Assembly: GCA_014529385.2 (NCBI GenBank)
Contig: CM043960.1
Span: 121,108,043 to 121,172,042 of the forward strand
Reading direction: 5' to 3'
Source of the DNA: Adiantum capillus-veneris
Taxonomy: Eukaryota; Streptophyta; Polypodiopsida; Polypodiales; Pteridaceae
Length of the DNA stretch: 64,000 bases
The notes beneath the pieces were generated by a model. The model was not told the DNA's origin. It worked only from the letters and a program-made list of their open reading frames with translations, and searched no databases. Of this stretch, positions 12,868-25,311 are shown in pieces; the stretch's first letter is position 1, and the number at the start of each line of letters is the position of its first letter. A program made the translations under genes and the position numbers.

Positions 12868-15800
12868 GTTTTTAACCCCCTTCACCAAGTCTCTGAGCAG
12901 TCTACTAAAAATAGTCAGTTACAACCTGTAACCACAATCTGCGTACATACACATTGATAACCGTTTCTCGGCTTTCCATAATTGCCATAGTAAGCTACCT
13001 CACCCTATCAAATCACTCAAACATTTTGGTTATCCCTACCATTTCACTGTATATATGTGTGTGTGAGTTATGGGACTTTTCCCATATCTTCTTAAAAACC
13101 CTAAATTAGCTAGTCACTAGGCTAGTTGAGCCAAAAAAATAAAAAAATAAAAAATATAAGTATATTATGGTCCATTTGTGTGTAAATTTTTCATGGTATA
13201 TAAGGCCTAAATAAAAGGATTTTTCATAATTATTTTGGTATTTATTTAAATATTTCTACCTAGGTGTGTGTTATTTATGCTATGTACATTGACTCATCAT
13301 TACCATATTTTTTCTTACCATTTTGCATACTCTTTATTCCATATAAAAATAATTTCATGCAAGCTTCTCTTATTTTTGGTGTAACTCCATCCCAACAAAA
13401 TCCCAAAAAAACTAGTTTTATTTATGTGTATATTTTTTCACTATTGTGATGTTTCCTTCCTACATCTATTCTCTTTTACTCTCATAAATTAGAACACCAA
13501 AAATATTCATCTTTTTATGGTAGATTTATAATGAGAGAGATTTATTTTGACCCCTTTATATTTTTTCCACCTATATTATTTATATTTGACATGTACATAT
13601 TTTTTTAGACCCCTCAATATTTGATTTTCTTAGTTGTACTATTCACTTATATCATGATCTCAACAATATCTTCAATTATAGACCTACCAAATAAGGTCAA
13701 GGGTATGTGGCATGCATGCATGCACCATGGGGAGCTCACTCTTGGAGGTATTCAAAAGAATCATCCAAAGAAGGACCTCACAAGGACCTTGTGAAGTGGA
13801 AAAAACAGTCGGTTTTGCTGAATTTTTAAAGATCACATGCTCCCCGAATTTGAAAAGGTGATACAAACAAAAGTTATAGCTCGTGAGCTGAAATTTCACC
13901 TCAAATTTTTTCATATTTTTTTGAGCTACGAGCTGTGAGCTATGATTTTATTGGTGGACCCCAATTTGCCCATGCTATGCAGCCACACTCCCTCTTCCAC
14001 TTTATCATTTTCCTCTTTCACACACACTCCTCCCTCTCCTTCCCACTCCCAAACCTGCAACTCCCATGTCCTAATTCACCCTCTTCACCATTGCCACTTC
14101 TCTCACACCTCCATAGCCTTCATCCTCCATTTCTACACCCTAGGTGTCCCTCTTTCTCTCTACATATATGTCCATATTACCATACTCTCTTCAACTTTGT
14201 AAAGAACTTCAAAAAATCAGCAAAAATCCAAGGATAACCTCTGCAAATGAAGGCTTTTATCATGAATTTTCCAAGGTTTGGAGATAACGTAGCTTCATCG
14301 ACACGCATTACTTCGCCATGCTGATCGCTTCTTCTACCGGTGCTGTAAAGAGGTGAATGTCAACTTCTCCAAGCTTCAACCTTGTTTTACAAGCTTATCC
14401 CTTCTCTAACTTTTCTCATCATACATCTCACCATTTGGTGAATGATTTTGTAAATATTTTTTAGTGATAATTACTAACCACTAACCTTATTGTAAAATGC
14501 ACCCTCTACTAGAGTAGGCACTCCCAAATTATTCACTCAATCCTCTCTCCTTTCATCCTCAAAAATTCTCTTCCCTTGAGCCTACATCCATGTGACTCAA
14601 AGGACAAGAGAGACCCACCCTCATTAAAATAAAAAATAAAATATACATAATCTTTTATTCCTTCAAATAAACTTGATTAGGCCTTATCCAAATCGGGGCT
14701 TCTAAAACCTATAAATAGAGCCCTTCTCTCCCTTGTAAATCATCACATGATCACACTACACCACACCATTCTCAACACATAACACACCACTCTTCAAGCC
14801 TAGTTGTGTAGAGTGTGTGCATCGTGAGTGCTCTATTCCATCATTACACATAGGTGCATGGAGAAGCTTGAAGTTAGTTATGCGATCTAGAGGAGTGGAG
14901 TGTATGCCATACTCTTCACCACACTTGTAGCCTACTCTTGTGCATAAATAAGATTTATAGTTTTGGGTGCAATTGTATGCTGCAACTACGACTCTTCTCT
15001 CCAAATTGACTTGATAAGTGGCTAATCAGGTGGTTGAAGGTATATTGTCCATGAAGTTTGTTGTGCCATTTTCATGCTTGATGGTTTGAGGGCTTGTTGA
15101 ATTGTTTGCCTAAAAGGTAAATTGTAAGAGGGTGCTCGGTGAGAGGGCTCCCGTGACCCTAAGACAATTTGTGTATTGGCAACAAGGTCAAGTTTTGTGT
15201 TGTCTCTCTATTTCTCATCAAACTTTGTGTGCATCTAGTCTTTAAGGCTAAGACTGAGTTGCTCAAGTTGATTTGTGCTCTTTACCTCTCTCTGGCGTGG
15301 TGAATGTTTGTGTTTGGTGTGTGTGTGGCTATCTTGCATTCCCCTCTCTTTGTGAATTTGAGTACAAGAAGATATCACGTGCGTCCTAGTTCGCATCTAC
15401 AACTAGGCGGTGCCCCTTTTCTTGTTTGGTTTCTGGCTGTGGGTTGTTGTTGTCTCTGATTGTGCTTGCCCCAGCCCCAATTGAGCAGCACGGGAGCCTC
15501 GAAGGGTGTTTAGAGGCCGCTCTTCTTGTTGCCCGCCCCGGACCGCCTCAACATGTTTCACTGTGTCAAACAGTATCTTTGCACAATGCAACTGAGAACC
15601 GAAGCTTTCTGCACCTCCAAAATTTAGATTTTTAGAATCTTGAACCTTAGTGTTTTTGCATATAATGAACGCACTCTAAGTCCAAAACGGGAATTAGAAT
15701 GCACCCGAAATGGAAATATGCCTGCACAGTTCCAGCCCAAAGGACCATCCAAGGACTATATAGAACCTTGAGATGTACATTCTCCAAAAGGAATCACCTC

Positions 15801-16614
15801 ATCGGAGATCATTTGACGATGGCTCTCGGGAATATCAAGGTCGCTTCCTAGGCTATTCCTGCTTGCTGCTCCAAGCTCCTCAACAGACACAACCAAGATC
15901 TGATACCGTGTCAAGAGATAGAGAAGGAGAGAGCTTGAGCTTTTGCAAGAACAAGCGTGCGCGCGTGCACACACACACAAAGATGGAGGAAAAAAGGATG
16001 TACTTCCTCTTCTTTACTAACTGAAGATAAGAGGTCTACAAAATATAAGGGAAAATACAGCATAAAAAGGGAACTAGTACAACAGTCTAGTGTAAAACGC
16101 TAGTGACTGAGGTGAAGGATAAGTGTGCCATCACTCCGACAGGTACACTAACTCAATGTAGTACAATTGTAGTATCATTGGCAAAGATATATGTATCCAC
16201 CAAGGTGCACCAGTGATGATGACTGTCGATGGTAGTCATCCAAGAATCATACATGTTGAGCTTGACATCTCAAAAAAACTCCTCACAAAGTTGTAAAAGT
16301 GTGAGCCTCACCTTCTCTTGCTCATTTCTTTGAGAGATGGCCATTTACTCACCAAAAATCTTGAGATGCATAATTATGCTTGAGTAGAAGAATGACAATG
16401 CTAGAGAGTTAATGTCTTGACCATCTTGGATTGGGAAGATTCTTGTTGCTTAGTAATTGGGATTCTTGGCGTAGCTAGCTCGATTGGCCAAGTGCTACTC
16501 CTTCTTGTGTAGGTTTTTGATTAGTTTTAGTAGTCCGGCTCCTCACATAGTGGGCACTAGGATGTCATCTTGAAGTGAGCAATCAACAAAAAGAAAAGCC
16601 AACCAGATCTAAGG

Positions 16615-16617
<3 letters not shown>
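12868..16617. other. AT-rich gene-poor stretch, possible LTR debris
   Basis: No supported gene in 3.7 kb. The segment around 14,700 has CTATAAATAGAGCCC followed by a pyrimidine-rich leader, a plausible promoter or LTR U3/R region, but no repeat partner is present. Near 15,895-15,912 the minus strand reads GACACGGTATCAGATC, a poor match to a methionine-tRNA primer site. The ORF at 13935-14237 is low-complexity (Pro/Ser/His-rich) and probably not a gene. Confidence 0.4.

Positions 16618-16699
<82 letters not shown>
16618..16699. repeat. (TA)n(GA)n compound microsatellite
   Basis: About 43 bases of TA continue directly into about 39 bases of GA. Confidence 0.95.
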
Positions 16700-16703
<4 letters not shown>

Positions 16704-16981
16704 TGTTACCTAACTTCTACTTTTGTTGTGCATGTGTCCACTATCCACCCTCCATGCATGCACCTCCTCTTCATCACACACACTGTAGCTACCCTTGGCT
16801 TGCCACCATGGGAGTCCATGCATGCACCTACATAGTCCAAACTCCAAAGAGTCCAAAGTTCCAACTTCCAAACGGTGGTAGTAAAGTCTGCACAACCCTA
16901 CAGTAACGAAATACTTGATACATCGTCGTTGGAGTTTGGGCCTTTTTGTTTGCATGCCAAACAAGCCTTGGTCATCCAAGT

Positions 16982-17205
16982 GGACGACTTTAACAAAAGC
17001 ATGCCTTTGGCGTTCCTCCTCGTGTCTTCTTTCTACAAGTTAAAAAAGGTGGCCCATCTGTACAACACATACTGCTCTCAAGAAAAACAAAAGTGGACAA
17101 CTTAAACAAAAGCATGCCTTTGGCATTCCTCCTCGTGTATTCTTTTTTGCAAGCCATAAAAACATGGCCCAACGTTTTCACAACTCATACTGCTCCCAAG
17201 AAAAA
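16982..17205. repeat. Tandem duplication, about 113-bp unit
   Basis: Unit 1 (about 16982-17094) and unit 2 (about 17095-17205) share AACAAAAGCATGCCTTTGGC, TTCCTCCTCGTGT and ACTGCTC(T/C)CAAGAAAAA in the same order, with scattered substitutions. No coding meaning is apparent. Confidence 0.85.
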
Positions 17206-18016
17206 AACCACATTAATTTAACTGGAGATTCCAAGATTCCAAGGCCTTTCTAAAGCTAAATAGGACTAAAACCACATCAATGATCGCGATCGAGCAGATG
17301 CAAGGTGCAGATGGAGGGCTGAGGATAGATTTTGAGCGCTCCCTCCAGCATGGCAAGAGGGGGCTCGTGCCACCTCAGCACACTTGCCATCGTGGCTGGA
17401 GCGCACACGATTTCTCTCAAAAGTTGCACTGTACTGCAGCGCTCAAAATACTGATCTTGCGGCCTGCCTTGTACGACCCCCGAAAAGCCTACAAGTCGCC
17501 AGGAGGTAGTTTTCATGGATTGCGGCCTGTATGTCATAGATTATTTAGCATCAGACGAGACAGAGTGAGGGGGGGGGGGGGGGCAAACTTGAAATTCAGT
17601 CAAAATTCGAAGCTTTTGCTAAGGATTACCAAAAATTCCTTTTGGATCAGCAAAAATTTGTCTAAATATAGTTCACATAGCATTTGCCATTTAACTAGTT
17701 TTTGAAACTCTTCATAAGTTGTACGATAAGAGGGAAAATACCGATTGGATTAGCAAAAATTGGTCGAAGTGTCAAGTTCCAACCTACGAACCCCTTGGTT
17801 ATCTGCCTTTCTAACAACTTCTTTCTATAAGAAGTTCAAGGTTCCTCCTCCTAACTTGGAGAGCCATGGTGACCAGTGCGTAATGGAGCACTTGAAATAC
17901 CCGATAGTCTCTCCCCAAAATGCCAATGCCGCTTTGTTGCACTTTTGTATCACCTCCTTTGTGTATCCTCCTAGGTTCAAAAATCTCCACCTCGAAGCTT
18001 CTCTCAGAAATCTCTC
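17206..18016. other. No gene seen
   Basis: A 141-codon open frame at 17280-17705 has no recognisable motif and ends in AT-rich sequence; I do not call it. A run of 13 G lies at about 17571-17583. Confidence 0.4.
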
Positions 18017-18300
18017 TTTAAAACAAACCTAGGTTTAGTAAAATCCCACTTACACATTTTCAAAATTTTCTCTAGATTTTAATTTGAGAAAACCTACAAG
18101 AAATGTAAAAATCTATAATTATTCAATTTACCTTCATTTTCGTTTTAATGGAGAGTTTTCAAGTCTTCAACCTTGGGAGTTAGTGTTCGGGAAAAATGTG
18201 TCCCAGCTAGTGCTCGAAACAAACCTAGGTTTAGTGTAATCCCACCTACAAATTTTGAAATTTACCTCTAAATTTTATATTTGAAGATGAGAAAACCTAT
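18017..18300. repeat. Direct repeat, about 198 bp apart
   Basis: AACAAACCTAGGTTTAGT starts near 18022 and again near 18220. Each is followed by AATCCCAC, a TTTT/AAATT-rich stretch and GAGAAAACCTA. The second copy has diverged. The next kilobase (18,300-19,060) holds a repeated GGAGGACGACTGCGAC near 18,521 and 18,569 and a 17-bp tandem repeat (CACGTTGCTTGCAA) near 18,820-18,850, but no gene. Confidence 0.75.
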
Positions 18301-19064
18301 AAAATTTTGGAAAAAATAGTGTTGTTCGGTGTAAAAACCTTCAAATTTTGTCAATTTATAGGTTTGCCAAGTTTTGGAAAAAAGTTTTTTCTCCCAGCTT
18401 AATATTGAGCTGTTTTTTATTTCAAAAATGAGGGTTGAGGGCAAGGGGAAAAGGAGAAAAACAATGGAAACCCCCCCCCCCAAAAAAAACCTCGTAAACT
18501 CGTAGTCCCGTAGCAGTTCTGGAGGACGACTGCGACTGCGACTGGCTTGGCAACTTTTCGTGGGTTTTGGAGGACGACTGCGACATTTATACAAATTTCA
18601 AAATGAACGTCGCCAACGTGGAGAGGACTCCACCATGGCACGAGGACTTCGAGTGCCAGCTCAGCTGAGCGCTCGAAATTTATCGTCAGCCATGGCTCTC
18701 AAGCGAGAACTGTCATGACTATCCGCTCCATTACCAGAGGGAGCTCCAATTCCCCACCTGAGACACAATGAGAGTGAGGTGCCACTTCCCCACCTACCTT
18801 CACACACATATCGTTGTTTGCAACACGTTGCTTGCAACACGTTGCTTGCATGATGTCAGCTATCATCTGTGCTCCTGCCACCTACATGCATTGTCTATTG
18901 TCCCTACCTCACTATTCACTTCATTTGATGCGGGCTCTCTTGCTGCTCTCTCAAGCTAATGGCTAAAAAAAAGCAAGGAAGACCCTAGTACGGTTGCCAA
19001 AGCTGACATATTGACCACCGATGCGCACGCATCCCTCCGTACGTACACTCACTCACACACACAT

Positions 19065-19545
19065 AGGGTACTGATACCGGTACTGGTACTGGTGGTACCG
19101 ATGGCGGTACTACTACTAATGATACTGATACTCCTATGCTAGTATTTCAAGTATCGGTGTTGTACTGGGATAGGGCGGGTACACATACACATACACACAC
19201 ACACACATAGTACTGATACTGGTACTGGTACTGGTAGTACTGGTATTGGTACTACTACTACTGGTACTAATACTGCTATACTAGTATTACCAATACTGGT
19301 GTTGTACTGGTACTAAATATAATGGTACTGGTACTAGTACTGGTTATTGATACTGGCATTATACACTATTGGTACTAGTAGACTATACTGGTACTGATAT
19401 TGGCACTATACACTACTGGTACTGATATTGTTATATTACTATACTGCTATACTAGTATTGGTAATACTGGAGTTGTCCTGGTAGTCTATATACTGGTACT
19501 GGTACTGGTACTGGTACTACTGGACTATACTGGTACTAGTATTGG
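19065..19545. repeat. GGTACT-rich degenerate minisatellite
   Basis: Nearly 480 bases are dominated by GGTACT/TACTGG hexamers with GATACT, AGTACT and TACTAC variants, interrupted by (AC)n at about 19187-19206. A short run encodes alternating Val-Leu on the plus strand, which explains the local open frame. GTAC is a self-complementary core, so many small hairpins are possible. Confidence 0.9.
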
Positions 19546-19815
19546 TACACGCGTACACACACACATATGGCTAATTATAGCGTGTTGTTATTTCCCTGGT
19601 ATATTTTTGTTGGGACTGTTGGCTTGGGATACCTTTAGTGAATAACTCGCTTAAATTCACTATGTAATTTTTGTAAGGTAGTACCTTAATGGTACCTAAC
19701 CCTTACATACTAAATGGGTTATGGGCGAGCTACCCAACTCTGTAAATGATGTCGTCTTCTGCTTAATAGCGAGGTTGCTCCCTCCTGGAAAGTCTGCGAT
19801 ACTGCGCTCTTAAGT

Positions 19816-19880
<65 letters not shown>

Positions 19881-20673
19881 ATGGCGACGCTGCTACACCA
19901 TCCCCCTCTTGAAGTCGGGCCCGCCATACGGCTAAGAAGGAAGGTGGCAACTTGCTCCAAACCCTATAAAAAGGTGAGCTTTACATGCTCACTTAGCATT
20001 GGTGATGTGTGTATGGGAGAAGTGTCAGTATATTAGGACTGTGAGGATTTTACCTACAAAGGGGTATGTTAAGTGTCGGATCTATGGAAAAGGGCAAGGA
20101 TAAGCAAGCTATTGTGGATTTGGCTACTCCAACTCATTCTCAGGTGACTTTTGGCATTAAAATAGACTAATGTTTGAACTATTTGATGGTTGTGAGTATT
20201 CCTCATGCATATGCCGGTAGAGGCACTTGAATAGCTTCTTCTGCTGAACTTTATCTCATGAGAGCTTGTAAAGCACAAGGGGCTTCATATGGTTTTTCCC
20301 TTGTGAATGATTTCATCTCTCAGTATATGATTAGCTTGACCTTTCTTATTATTTATCTTTGAAAGCAATTTAGTTGGGTGACATCTATAACATGTGGGAT
20401 ACCCATGCATCACCTGCATACGGTACCAATGCTAACTAGATGTTGTGTTGTTTCCATGGGTGCAGGTGAGGGTTACCTTCTCAACTATGGTTTTCAAAGT
20501 TCCTTGGCTTGAAGATGGTGGACTATTATATCTTGTGGCTCTTGATTTCAGCACTTGTGTATAAAGACTGTTCTGTACTATGAATGGGAACATACCACCT
20601 TTTCATTGACATAGTTTCTAGTGTCTTTTTTAATTTGAAAGGATCTTTGATGTATATGTTATATTGTTATTCG

Positions 20674-20708
<35 letters not shown>

Positions 20709-21463
20709 GAAGAAGAGAATTTTTAACGTCGTGGGAAACTATCCCAAGAGACCTCAAAAATCTATCCAACGAGAGTTGAACTCAAAACCTGTTATTCAAG
20801 AGGGAAATGACATAACCAATCTACCACACTTGGGTGATAGAAAATAAAACATACCTAAGTAACTTCTAAAATTTGAAGGGTGTTGGGTTGTACAAGGGTT
20901 GAAACTCCCTGGGCATACACCCTCCCTTTTTGCCAAAAGACAGTGCCAATAAAATCGAGTTGCTCCCAACACAAACAAGTGATAAAATCATGAGGCCTGC
21001 CATAGGAATTTGTTGTGCTTATAAAAAATGCAAAGCAAAACTTAACCAAGAAAGAGAGGCAAGTGGCAATCCATTGAATCCAGTAGCAACTGGTTTGGCA
21101 AGGCTGAATTTCTAGTTGTGAAGCTCTCTATTTAAAAAAGCGATAAAATCAAGAGGCCTAGTTCTTTTTGTCAAAGCTGTATCGAAGACAAAGATTTCAA
21201 AGACGAAAGAATTGTTGTATACGCATGCTTAGATTTGAGATCAAGCAAAAAAAAAAAAACTATATTGATAAAATGGTAGTAGATTACAAAATTTGTGTTT
21301 GATACACATGGTGGAATGAGTGGAATACGGCTTGAGGGAGGTAGTTGGAGGGGTTGAATTTAGATTTTCTTTGTTTTGGTGGGCTGGTGGGGGGGAGGGG
21401 AGAGGGAAGTGGGAAGGTAGGGGAGGTGTCCCCTCCGGTGATCTTTGGTCTATTTAATGGAGT
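19546..21463. other. Gene-poor stretch with two microsatellites
   Basis: It holds a 62-base (CT)n tract (19817-19878) and a 33-base (AC)n tract (20675-20707). The rest up to the Helitron has no recognisable gene. The last 200 bases before 21464 are G-rich on the plus strand (GGTGGGGGGGAGG near 21388), consistent with the 3' side of the minus-strand Helitron, but no terminal hairpin with a CTRR end could be fixed. Confidence 0.5.
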
Positions 21464-22140
21464 TTATTTTGGAAGTAGTATATATGTGATTGAATGATCT
21501 GACCAAAAGCAAAATCTTGTGCCACAAATGTAGTGAGGTTGTTGGCTTCTCACCCAAATATGGTCAAGTATTGAATTATAGATGGTTGTTGTTTCTTTGA
21601 TTTGTTGTCGATAGTTGTTTGAATGAAGTAGAGATTCCAAATGTTGGTATTGGGTGTTTGTGGTCTCGATATCAATGTTGAAGTCTCCTAGTATGCTGCT
21701 CAAGTTTTTTTTTTATCACTGTCTTGTATCAAGTGTTGGAGTTCTTAAAGAAGTGTGTTTATTAGTGTCTTAGGTGACTTGTACACATTTATGACATGGA
21801 TATGAGTTGAAGATTGATTTCTGAAAGAGAAAGTCGCGTCTATTATTTCAAGTCCCACTCTTGAGATAGCTTTTTGGGTTATGGATTGGATGCTTGGATG
21901 GTGGAATATAGATAGACCATAACCATTATAATGTTGAATATGCTCAAAGTCTGGTGTGAGGAGGTTTGTACTTTTGTTTTGTTTTGTTTGTTGGAAGCAC
22001 AAGATGCTGTATGACATGAAATTTGGATTGCTCTTGATGTGGTCAATGTATTTGTTGATTGACACGACGTTGAATGATGCAATAATGTGGTGGGTTTGTT
22101 TAATTGCAACCAGGGGCTCATTCAAGTAGGACCACTTAGC
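21464..22140 (-). pseudogene. Endonuclease/exonuclease/phosphatase domain fused to Helitron
   Basis: The domain follows helicase motif VI by about 45 codons on the same strand. Visible landmarks: SFNVVSINKYIDHIK (the N-terminal Asn block), ILCFQQT where the family has a catalytic Glu (so Glu is replaced by Gln), SILGDFNIDIE (about 21700) and near the end WSDHSITYILLP (Ser-Asp-His, about 21490). These are the three core motifs of AP-endonuclease-like nucleases also found in LINEs. The two open frames (22125-21745 and 21703-21464) are joined by a short broken stretch. Its position, directly C-terminal to the helicase, argues for one fused protein and not a nested LINE. Confidence 0.85.
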
Positions 22141-22239
22141 ATCTGTTCATAGGCACATGATTTCTTTCAGGACAATGGGATCAGTTTTGATATGGTTCTT
22201 GAGAATGGGGCTAAGAATATGTAGATTTGCAGGGTCTTT

Positions 22240-23470
22240 GATACATGACAGAGCTGTGTAGACCAAGCTATGAGATTGGATCCCACTAGGGTCAAATGCC
22301 ACTGTTGCCATTGTCAAGCCTTGGGATCTATGGATTGTGCGTGCGCTTGCTGCCTGTATTGGGAGTGGTGATCTTGAGACTAGATTGAGTGGGTTTCTGC
22401 CTACTTGGAATTCTTTCGTGACTTCAAGTATTGGTGTCCATTTTTTGTTTATGTTTCCATGGTAGAGGTGTGCATTCTAGGATCTTTGTTTTCTCCCAAT
22501 TGAGGTATCGAAGAACTCTATCCAAGCTATCGATGATTGTGCTCTGTTGTTTGCTGTCTGGAAGATTCCATCCACACCATTCACCAACCCATCCAATACG
22601 TTGATATTGCTAGCACAAAGCTCGACTATCATTCCTGGCTTTAGTTCAAGGATGGAGGATAATCCAGTAGTTACTTGAGGGTTGTTTGGAATGACTAGGT
22701 TTTTTGAGCATGTTTTGTGGAATTTGTCACGAGCCTTGATGATGTATGGTGTTTCTTGTAGGTTCTCAAAGACCGCTTGGTTGTGCTTGGACTTTAGTTA
22801 ATTTGTGAAGAAAAGATAAGGTGTTGTAAAAATGTCAAAGTTAATGTTTCCAAATGTGTCATTGATAAATGCCAAGTCTATTTTTGTTTGCTCAGCAACT
22901 CTTATCCTATTTAAGATCCCTATAAATAGTTCATTTGATTGCCGCATTGGTGTTGTTAGCTCAGCACATGTGACATGTGTGCTCCAGCGTGATGGTGTGA
23001 GGATGTCAAGTGTATTGTTTGTGTCACTGAATATCCATCAATCGCGAATAAGGCTTGCTTGTGGCAAACATCACCACAGAATATAATGTTTAGACCATCG
23101 AAGGGTTCGTTGTGTCTGTGCTTTATAGCTCGGAGTCTTGTGTCAATAATGCGTAGTAGTCTGTTGCCTATCAAGGAAGCCTCATCAAAAGACAACTAGT
23201 TTGAGGTTTGTGTATACTTCGGATAGTTCATTGAGAGTATCATTGGAAAGAGGGACCATCTCATTTAGCATCAATGGGAGGTGCAATGCAGAGTGGATTG
23301 TTGTGCCACCAAGATTAAACGCTGCTTTGCCTGTATACGCCATCAACAATGTTGTTGGAAGTTCAATGTTGCCTTCTATCGAAGGTGCGTAGTGCCAAAC
23401 TAGGCCTTGGTTGATTTCATGCAAAGTAAAGATTTTTTTTGTTCCGGCCCCCCTTGTTACATGATATCAT
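22240..23470 (-). pseudogene. Helitron PIF1-type helicase domain
   Basis: Motifs in order: a damaged Walker A (TRGAGTKKIFTL, about 23460-23425, expected GAGTGKS), motif Ia with AYTGKAAFNLGGTTIHSALH, Walker B (VVFDEASLIG) with the following NIIFCGD, and after a broken stretch motif V (ARTIHRSQGLTM, about 22340) and motif VI (SLVYTALSCIKD, expected Arg replaced by Cys). Superfamily 1 PIF1 helicases use these to unwind DNA with ATP. The loss of the P-loop glycine and serine and of the motif VI arginine means that this copy could not hydrolyse ATP even if the frame were open. Confidence 0.88.
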
Positions 23471-23723
23471 CATAAAGATGCCGTTGCTCTCTATTCAAAC
23501 TCATGACAATTGAGTGATATTCTTCATTTGGCATACCAAGGAGTCTAGATGATGTTGGTAGTTAAGTGGTATGATGCCTTGCACTTGGTAGGTCAAGATC
23601 AAGCTCATAAGTGAATTGTTCTTGTTGTGTTTCTTGTGAGGAGATAGAGTATGATGTTGATGATTCTTGATTGTTAATTTCTAGCTTTGTGAAGATTTCA
23701 TGTTTTGTGCAATTGTAGCAATG

Positions 23724-24290
23724 TTAAAAATATCTTTCTCTCCAAGTTGTTGTCAAAGCATCGGACACATATTCATCAGCTATGACTGGCAGAAACAGTA
23801 GACATAGTTGATGATAATGCCTCTCACTGTCGGCCTCTTTACTGAAGTTTGTATATCTGATGATGCGGGGCTTCTTGCACTTGCGGTGTGTCCCTTGTGA
23901 GATAATGTAGTTGCTTGTATACTCTGCCAAGCAAAGATTTCCTATGCTAGTTGGTCTCTTTGTGTACTTCGTCACGAGGTCATCAAAGAATATGTATGTG
24001 TCATCAGAATGAAGTGTTTTCAAGTAAGTCTTTCTCTTTAGCAATAGTGTCCTTTGGGTTTGGAAGTCTGCATTGATGAAGATAAATTGTCTGCTTGTGC
24101 TGTGCAATAGGAGAGATAGTGAAATGTATGCTGCTTGTTGGGCTGTGATTTCTTGAGCATTGATCAAGGCACCTCCAATTTTCTTAAGACGTTCCATTGC
24201 AGGAAGACTCTCTTTCTTGCACTTGTCAAGGATTTTGTTAATTGCTTTGCTTGTGGTTGAATCTATTTTTGTCATGTATGATGTGCAGTA
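23724..24290 (-). pseudogene. Helitron linker between Rep and helicase
   Basis: A 210-residue open frame from 24356 contains the Y2 motif at its start. It then has QEITAQQAAYISLSLLLHSTSRQFIFINAD and a later segment with YHQLCLLFLPV that match the usual region between Rep and helicase in these proteins (here the quoted pieces come from one continuous frame with gaps left out). No stops occur inside it, so this is the best preserved part. Confidence 0.8.
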
Positions 24291-25170
24291 TGCAGCAGCT
24301 CCATGAGGGTTGGAAATGAACTGAATATCAACATTGCCATCCCACAATGTGCACAATGTTCAGTTGAAATTGTTTGTGTATATATATCTTTTGGTCGTGT
24401 TCTGAGCAAAAGTGTGGGTTCTGAGAGCGATATCGAGAGTGTCTCAATATACATTTCTTCATCCATATTCAAAGAGGATAACCAATCATCGAAACTCATT
24501 TCAGGGCAATGTGGTAAAGCTGCAAGTTAGCTTTCAATTTGTTTCTTGTGTGCAAAAAGCATGGATTTCCTTTCTTCACTTGGTTGTATCGGACGCAGGA
24601 TAGTCGTTTGCCTTGCAGGTGGTCTTGGAAATCCAAAACGGCAACGCTTCTTTATTTTTTTGCATGTCCTTCGTGGGAATGGATCTGTACTTTTTGTAGC
24701 TCAAACACCCAACTCATCTTTGTCACTTGAGATGTCTTTATCAACAAAACCAATCACTTCTTTATCATCAGAAACCCCCAGCTTTGGAGAATTGTCAATC
24801 CAAATTAATCCATGGTCATGCTGGTTTCCCCTATGTTGAAATTCAATGACAAAGAAAAAATCCACGATTTGGCCATTTTTGAATTCCGTTTCAACTTCTT
24901 CGATAGCTTTGAATCTATGGATATAGTATCGATCTGTAGTGATAGGATCCACCTGCACTAATGCACGAATAAATTGTGCAATAGTTTGGAAGTTAAATTT
25001 GTTGATTTGTGGATTGAGCATAGCAAGACATTTGTGCAATGGCTTCCATCTTTGCTCCGCACATCATAGAGTGAAAAAAAAGTAGGTTGGCCTACTTGTC
25101 GAATCATGGCAAACATTGCACTTGAGTTTGGCTTTGTAATCTGATGACGTTCGCAATGATTCAAAGTCAT
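24276..25170 (-). pseudogene. Helitron Rep (HUH/Y2) domain
   Basis: The block FAMIRQVGQPTFF (around 25105) precedes the catalytic region. At 24820-24812 the sequence encodes His-Asp-His within QHRGNQHDHGLIWI, the metal-binding HUH-type motif. At 24290-24276 two tyrosines lie four residues apart in AAYCTSYMTK, the Y2 active site that attacks and binds DNA. Both active-site motifs survive although the frame is broken between them near 24,700. This pairing is diagnostic for Helitron Rep. Confidence 0.9.
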
Positions 25171-25311
25171 GATATCCTAGTTGGGATGACAGTATTTGCT
25201 CAATGTTAGTGTTGTTTTGAACATCTTTTGCAAATAATTGTCTACCTTGCAATTTTCCCTTGCGTAGATGCACCCATATAGAGCCAAGCACCTTGCCAAT
25301 GATAATCTTCG

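Noticed and set aside
13935-14237. 100-codon Pro/Ser/His-rich frame
   Set aside because: Pyrimidine-rich low-complexity DNA explains it.
15756-16024. Possible copia LTR and primer site on the minus strand
   Set aside because: The primer-like sequence has several mismatches and no partner LTR or gag was found.
17280-17705. 141-codon plus-strand frame
   Set aside because: No domain, unusual composition and end in AT-rich DNA; likely chance.
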